Assembly: GCA_025964625.1 (NCBI GenBank)
Contig: JAOPYL010000095.1
Span: 1 to 54,684 of the forward strand
Direction: 5' to 3'
Length of the DNA stretch: 54,684 bases
Source of the DNA: Actinoallomurus sp.
Lineage (GTDB): Bacteria > Actinomycetota > Actinomycetes > Streptosporangiales > Streptosporangiaceae
The notes beneath the pieces were generated by a model that searched no databases, had not been told where the DNA came from, and saw nothing but the letters and a program-made list of their open reading frames with translations. Shown one piece after another: positions 52,400-54,684 of this stretch; the stretch's first letter is position 1; each line of letters starts with the position of its first letter. Made by a program: the position numbers and the translations under genes.

Positions 52400-53063
52400 C
52401 CGGCAGGTGGCCCGGCTCAAGGCGGCGCTCGCCGACCGTGAGGCGCGGGTGCAGATCCTCGAGGCGCGGGTCGCGGCGCTGGAGGCGTCCACCTCGCTGC
52501 GTGTGGGCCGTGCCGTCACCGACGCCGCCCGCAAGCCCGGCAAGGGCGTCGTGGCGCTGCCGCGTGAGCTGTACCGCATGTGGCGGCACCGCGGCGCGCC
52601 CAACGTCATCACCTCGGTCGACGCACGCGAACGCCCGATGTTCAGCGCGCGAGACGAGGACCGGCTCATCGCCGGCTCGGTCCGTACGCGCCTGATCGTG
52701 GCCGGCGTCCTCGGCCCGGCCGCGGCCGAGGCCCTGGGCCGGGTCGCCCACGTCGTGCCGCTGATGCCGCACGACGCCGCGCTCGTGCTCGACACCGCCG
52801 ACGTCGACCTCGTGATCGTGGACGCCGCCGCCGGCGCTCCCGGCGGGCCGTGGGCCTACCTCGGCGTGCCGGGCGTGCCCGACCGCGAGCGCGCGCTGCT
52901 GGGCCTGCTGGAGGTCGCCCGGGGCCGCAACCGGCCCGTCGCGCTCCTCGGCACGTCCCCGGGCCTGGCCGGGCTCGGCTGGGACGCGACGGTCAAGGAC
53001 GGCACGCCGCCGGACGAGGCGCTCGCCGGGCTGTGCGCCCGGTTCGGCATCGACCAGGCATGA
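52392..53063 (+). CDS. Unrecognised coiled-coil protein in the polysaccharide cluster
   Basis: A 223-residue protein. Residues 3-33 form a leucine-heptad coiled coil (QVARLKAALADREARVQIL and on), followed by a basic region (about 45-70, RKPGKGVVALPRELYRMWRHR). An alpha/beta domain comes next (about 90-220) with strands LIVAGVLG, VDLVIVDAAAG and PVALLGTSPG. No catalytic motif is evident. It overlaps wecB by 8 nt and the following glycosyltransferase starts within 30 nt, so it belongs to that operon. The coiled coil suggests a scaffold for glycosyltransferases, which is inference. Confidence 0.75.
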   Translation: MADRQVARLKAALADREARVQILEARVAALEASTSLRVGRAVTDAARKPGKGVVALPRELYRMWRHRGAPNVITSVDARERPMFSARDEDRLIAGSVRTRLIVAGVLGPAAAEALGRVAHVVPLMPHDAALVLDTADVDLVIVDAAAGAPGGPWAYLGVPGVPDRERALLGLLEVARGRNRPVALLGTSPGLAGLGWDATVKDGTPPDEALAGLCARFGIDQA

Positions 53064-53089
53064 ACACTCTCACCGCGAAAGGAAACCGC

Positions 53090-54684
53090 GTGCGCGCTCT
53101 CGTGTACGGCGACGTCGACCTCAACATCATCGACGGGTCGGCGATCTGGGCTCAGGCGATGGTGCAGGCGTTGCACGAGGCCGGCGTCGAGGTGACCTTC
53201 GTGCTCAAGGCGCCGGTGCGTACGGACCGGCTGGTCGCCCCCCTGGAGAAGCTGCCCGACGTCACCGTACGGCGGCTGCCCGAGGACGCTCCTGCCGCCG
53301 GCAACGGCTCGCTGACCGTCGAGGCCGCGGCGCAGCTGCTCACCGAGCTGGACGCGGCCGAGCCGTACGACCTGGTCGTCGTGCGCGGACGGCGGCTCGC
53401 GGTGCGCCTCACCGGCACGCCGCTGGCCGGGAGGCTGTGGACATACCTCACCGACGTGCCGCAGAACGTCGCCGGGCTGACGAGCGGCGTACGGGGTGAG
53501 CTCGCGGCGGTCGCCAAGGCGTCGCGCTTCCTGCTCTGCCAGACCGAGGAGCTGCGCTGCTTCCTCGAAGGCGTGCTCCACAAGGCGGCCGGCAAGTGCG
53601 TCCTGTTCCCTCCGGTCGTCGCACTGCCCTCCGGTCTCGAGCCGGCCGCGGACCGGCGACCGGGCCGGCCGCTGCGCCTCGTCTACACCGGCAAGTTCGC
53701 GCCGCGCTGGAACACGTACGAGATGACGGCGCTGCCCCGGCGCCTGGCGGCCCGTAAGATCGACGCCGAGCTGCACATGATCGGCGACAAGATCCATCAC
53801 GACCGGGCCGATCCGGGGTTCTCCCGTCGGATGCGCGTGGCGCTGGAGTCGACGCCCGGTCTGATCTGGCACGGCGGCCACCCGAGGGCCGAGGCCATGC
53901 GAGTCTCCGCCGGCTGCGATGTGGGGCTTTCGTGGCGCCATCCGGACCTCGACGCGAGCCTGGAGCTGTCCACGAAGGTCCTCGAGATGGGCGCGCTGGG
54001 GCTGCCGGTCGTGCTCAACCGCACCCCGATGCACGAGAACCTCCTCGGCGCGGGCTATCCGCTGTTCGCGAGCACGGAGGAGGAGGTCGCCGACGTGCTG
54101 GCCGCCGTCTCGGAGCCGGAGACGTACGCGCTGGCGCGGCGCCGCTGCCTGGAGGCGGCACGGGAGTTCACCCTGGAGGCGGCCGCCGGCCGGCTGCGCG
54201 CCTACCTGCGGCAGGCCTTCCCGGCTCCGGCGACGACGCCGGCGAGGACACGCATCGTGGTGGCCGGGCACGACCTGAAGTTCTTCACCCGGCTGCTCGA
54301 CCACCTGGGCTCGGTGCCGGGCCTGGAGGTGCGGGTGGACCGCTGGCCCGCCCTGGGCACCCACGACCCGGAGGCCGGCCGCGAGCTCGCGGAGTGGGCC
54401 GATGTCATCGTCTGTGAATGGTGCGGGCCGAACGCGGTCTGGTACAGCGAGTGGCTGAAGAAGCACGGCCGGCCGGACCAGCGCCTGGTGGTGCGGCTGC
54501 ACCGGTTCGAGCTGTACGGCGCGTGGCCGGGGCGGCTCGACATCGACGCGATCGACCGCGTGGTGTGCGTGAGCCCGCACTACGCGGAGCTGACCCGCAC
54601 GATGACCGGATGGCCCGCGGACAAGATCATCGTGATTCCGAACTGGGTGGACGACGCGCAGTTCGACCGGGCCAAGCTGCCGGG
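53090..54684 (+). CDS. Two-domain glycosyltransferase (3' truncated by window)
   Basis: At least 531 residues; the frame is open to the window end. The first unit (about 1-375) is a GT-B-like transferase beginning MRALVYGDVDLNIIDGSAIW. It has LVYTGKFAPRWNTYEM, LIWHGGHPRAEAM, CDVGLSWRHPDLD and KVLEMGALGLPVVLN, matching the sugar-nucleotide site. A second unit starts at about 383 with RIVVAGHDLKFFTRLLDHLG, then ADVIVCEWCGPNAVWYS, VVRLHRFELYG, RVVCVSPHYAELT and IIVIPNWVDD, the N-domain of another GT4-like transferase. The protein may add two sugars in succession. GTG 53090 has AAAGGAAA upstream; ATG 53060, overlapping the previous stop, is the alternative. Confidence 0.85.
   Translation, partial: MRALVYGDVDLNIIDGSAIWAQAMVQALHEAGVEVTFVLKAPVRTDRLVAPLEKLPDVTVRRLPEDAPAAGNGSLTVEAAAQLLTELDAAEPYDLVVVRGRRLAVRLTGTPLAGRLWTYLTDVPQNVAGLTSGVRGELAAVAKASRFLLCQTEELRCFLEGVLHKAAGKCVLFPPVVALPSGLEPAADRRPGRPLRLVYTGKFAPRWNTYEMTALPRRLAARKIDAELHMIGDKIHHDRADPGFSRRMRVALESTPGLIWHGGHPRAEAMRVSAGCDVGLSWRHPDLDASLELSTKVLEMGALGLPVVLNRTPMHENLLGAGYPLFASTEEEVADVLAAVSEPETYALARRRCLEAAREFTLEAAAGRLRAYLRQAFPAPATTPARTRIVVAGHDLKFFTRLLDHLGSVPGLEVRVDRWPALGTHDPEAGRELAEWADVIVCEWCGPNAVWYSEWLKKHGRPDQRLVVRLHRFELYGAWPGRLDIDAIDRVVCVSPHYAELTRTMTGWPADKIIVIPNWVDDAQFDRAKLP

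Overview
The window is chromosomal DNA of a high-GC actinomycete. Codons are strongly G/C at the third position, GTG and TTG starts are common, and several genes look leaderless. A mycothiol-dependent formaldehyde/nitrosothiol dehydrogenase (mscR), an IdeR/DtxR-type iron box and a mutT1 gene beside ppk are actinobacterial hallmarks. A Streptosporangiales/Thermomonosporaceae-like or Streptomyces-like relative is plausible, but I cannot place it from sequence alone. The 48 genes cover almost everything. No intergenic gap exceeds about 230 bases, and I see no rRNA, tRNA, insertion sequence, prophage or CRISPR array.

Layout. 1-9309: the 3' end of ppc, a GNAT acetyltransferase, a NYN-domain protein and birA. 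Then comes a three-gene cassette with its own promoter (86-aa helical protein, 844-aa soluble FtsK/EccC-like ATPase, coiled-coil membrane protein), followed by a PH-domain membrane protein, a class III adenylate cyclase and HMG-CoA lyase. 9390-13796: a polyphosphate group (ppk, mutT1 and a convergent CYTH-CHAD gene). 13940-16371: mscR with an MBL-fold partner, and bfd-bfr behind an iron box. 16539-22604: treX/glgX-treY-treZ, the glucan-to-trehalose pathway. 22713-36525: an acyl-CoA carboxylase beta subunit, a two-component system, GtrA, two acyl-CoA dehydrogenases, purK-purE, UDP-glucose dehydrogenase, an LCP-family wall-polymer ligase and a GT2 glycosyltransferase. Parts of this recall the mycobacterial birA/PH/GtrA/purK/purE/fadE25 neighbourhood in rearranged form.

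36488-43228: the most interesting metabolic locus. An IspD/TarI-like cytidylyltransferase diverges from a six-gene, translationally coupled operon. That operon encodes a nucleotidyltransferase-like/CDP-alcohol phosphotransferase fusion, a membrane protein, a sugar-phosphate nucleotidyltransferase, an sn-glycerol-1-phosphate-dehydrogenase-like enzyme, a second CDP-alcohol phosphotransferase with a substituted catalytic aspartate, and a GT2 glycosyltransferase. Together they look like a pathway that makes a CDP-polyol and transfers phosphopolyol to a lipid or surface glycan. 43279-54684: a HelD-like helicase diverging from a PQQ-propeller protein, then a surface-polysaccharide cluster (two GT4 enzymes, UDP-sugar dehydrogenase, UDP-GlcNAc 2-epimerase, an unknown protein and a two-domain glycosyltransferase cut by the window end). 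This cluster is consistent with ManNAcA- or GlcNAcA-containing polymer synthesis.

The two candidates for an undescribed system are the soluble EccC-like ATPase cassette (3327-6809) and the CDP-polyol/G1P-like operon (36488-43228). All functional assignments come from motif reading and memory of protein families. No database search was run.
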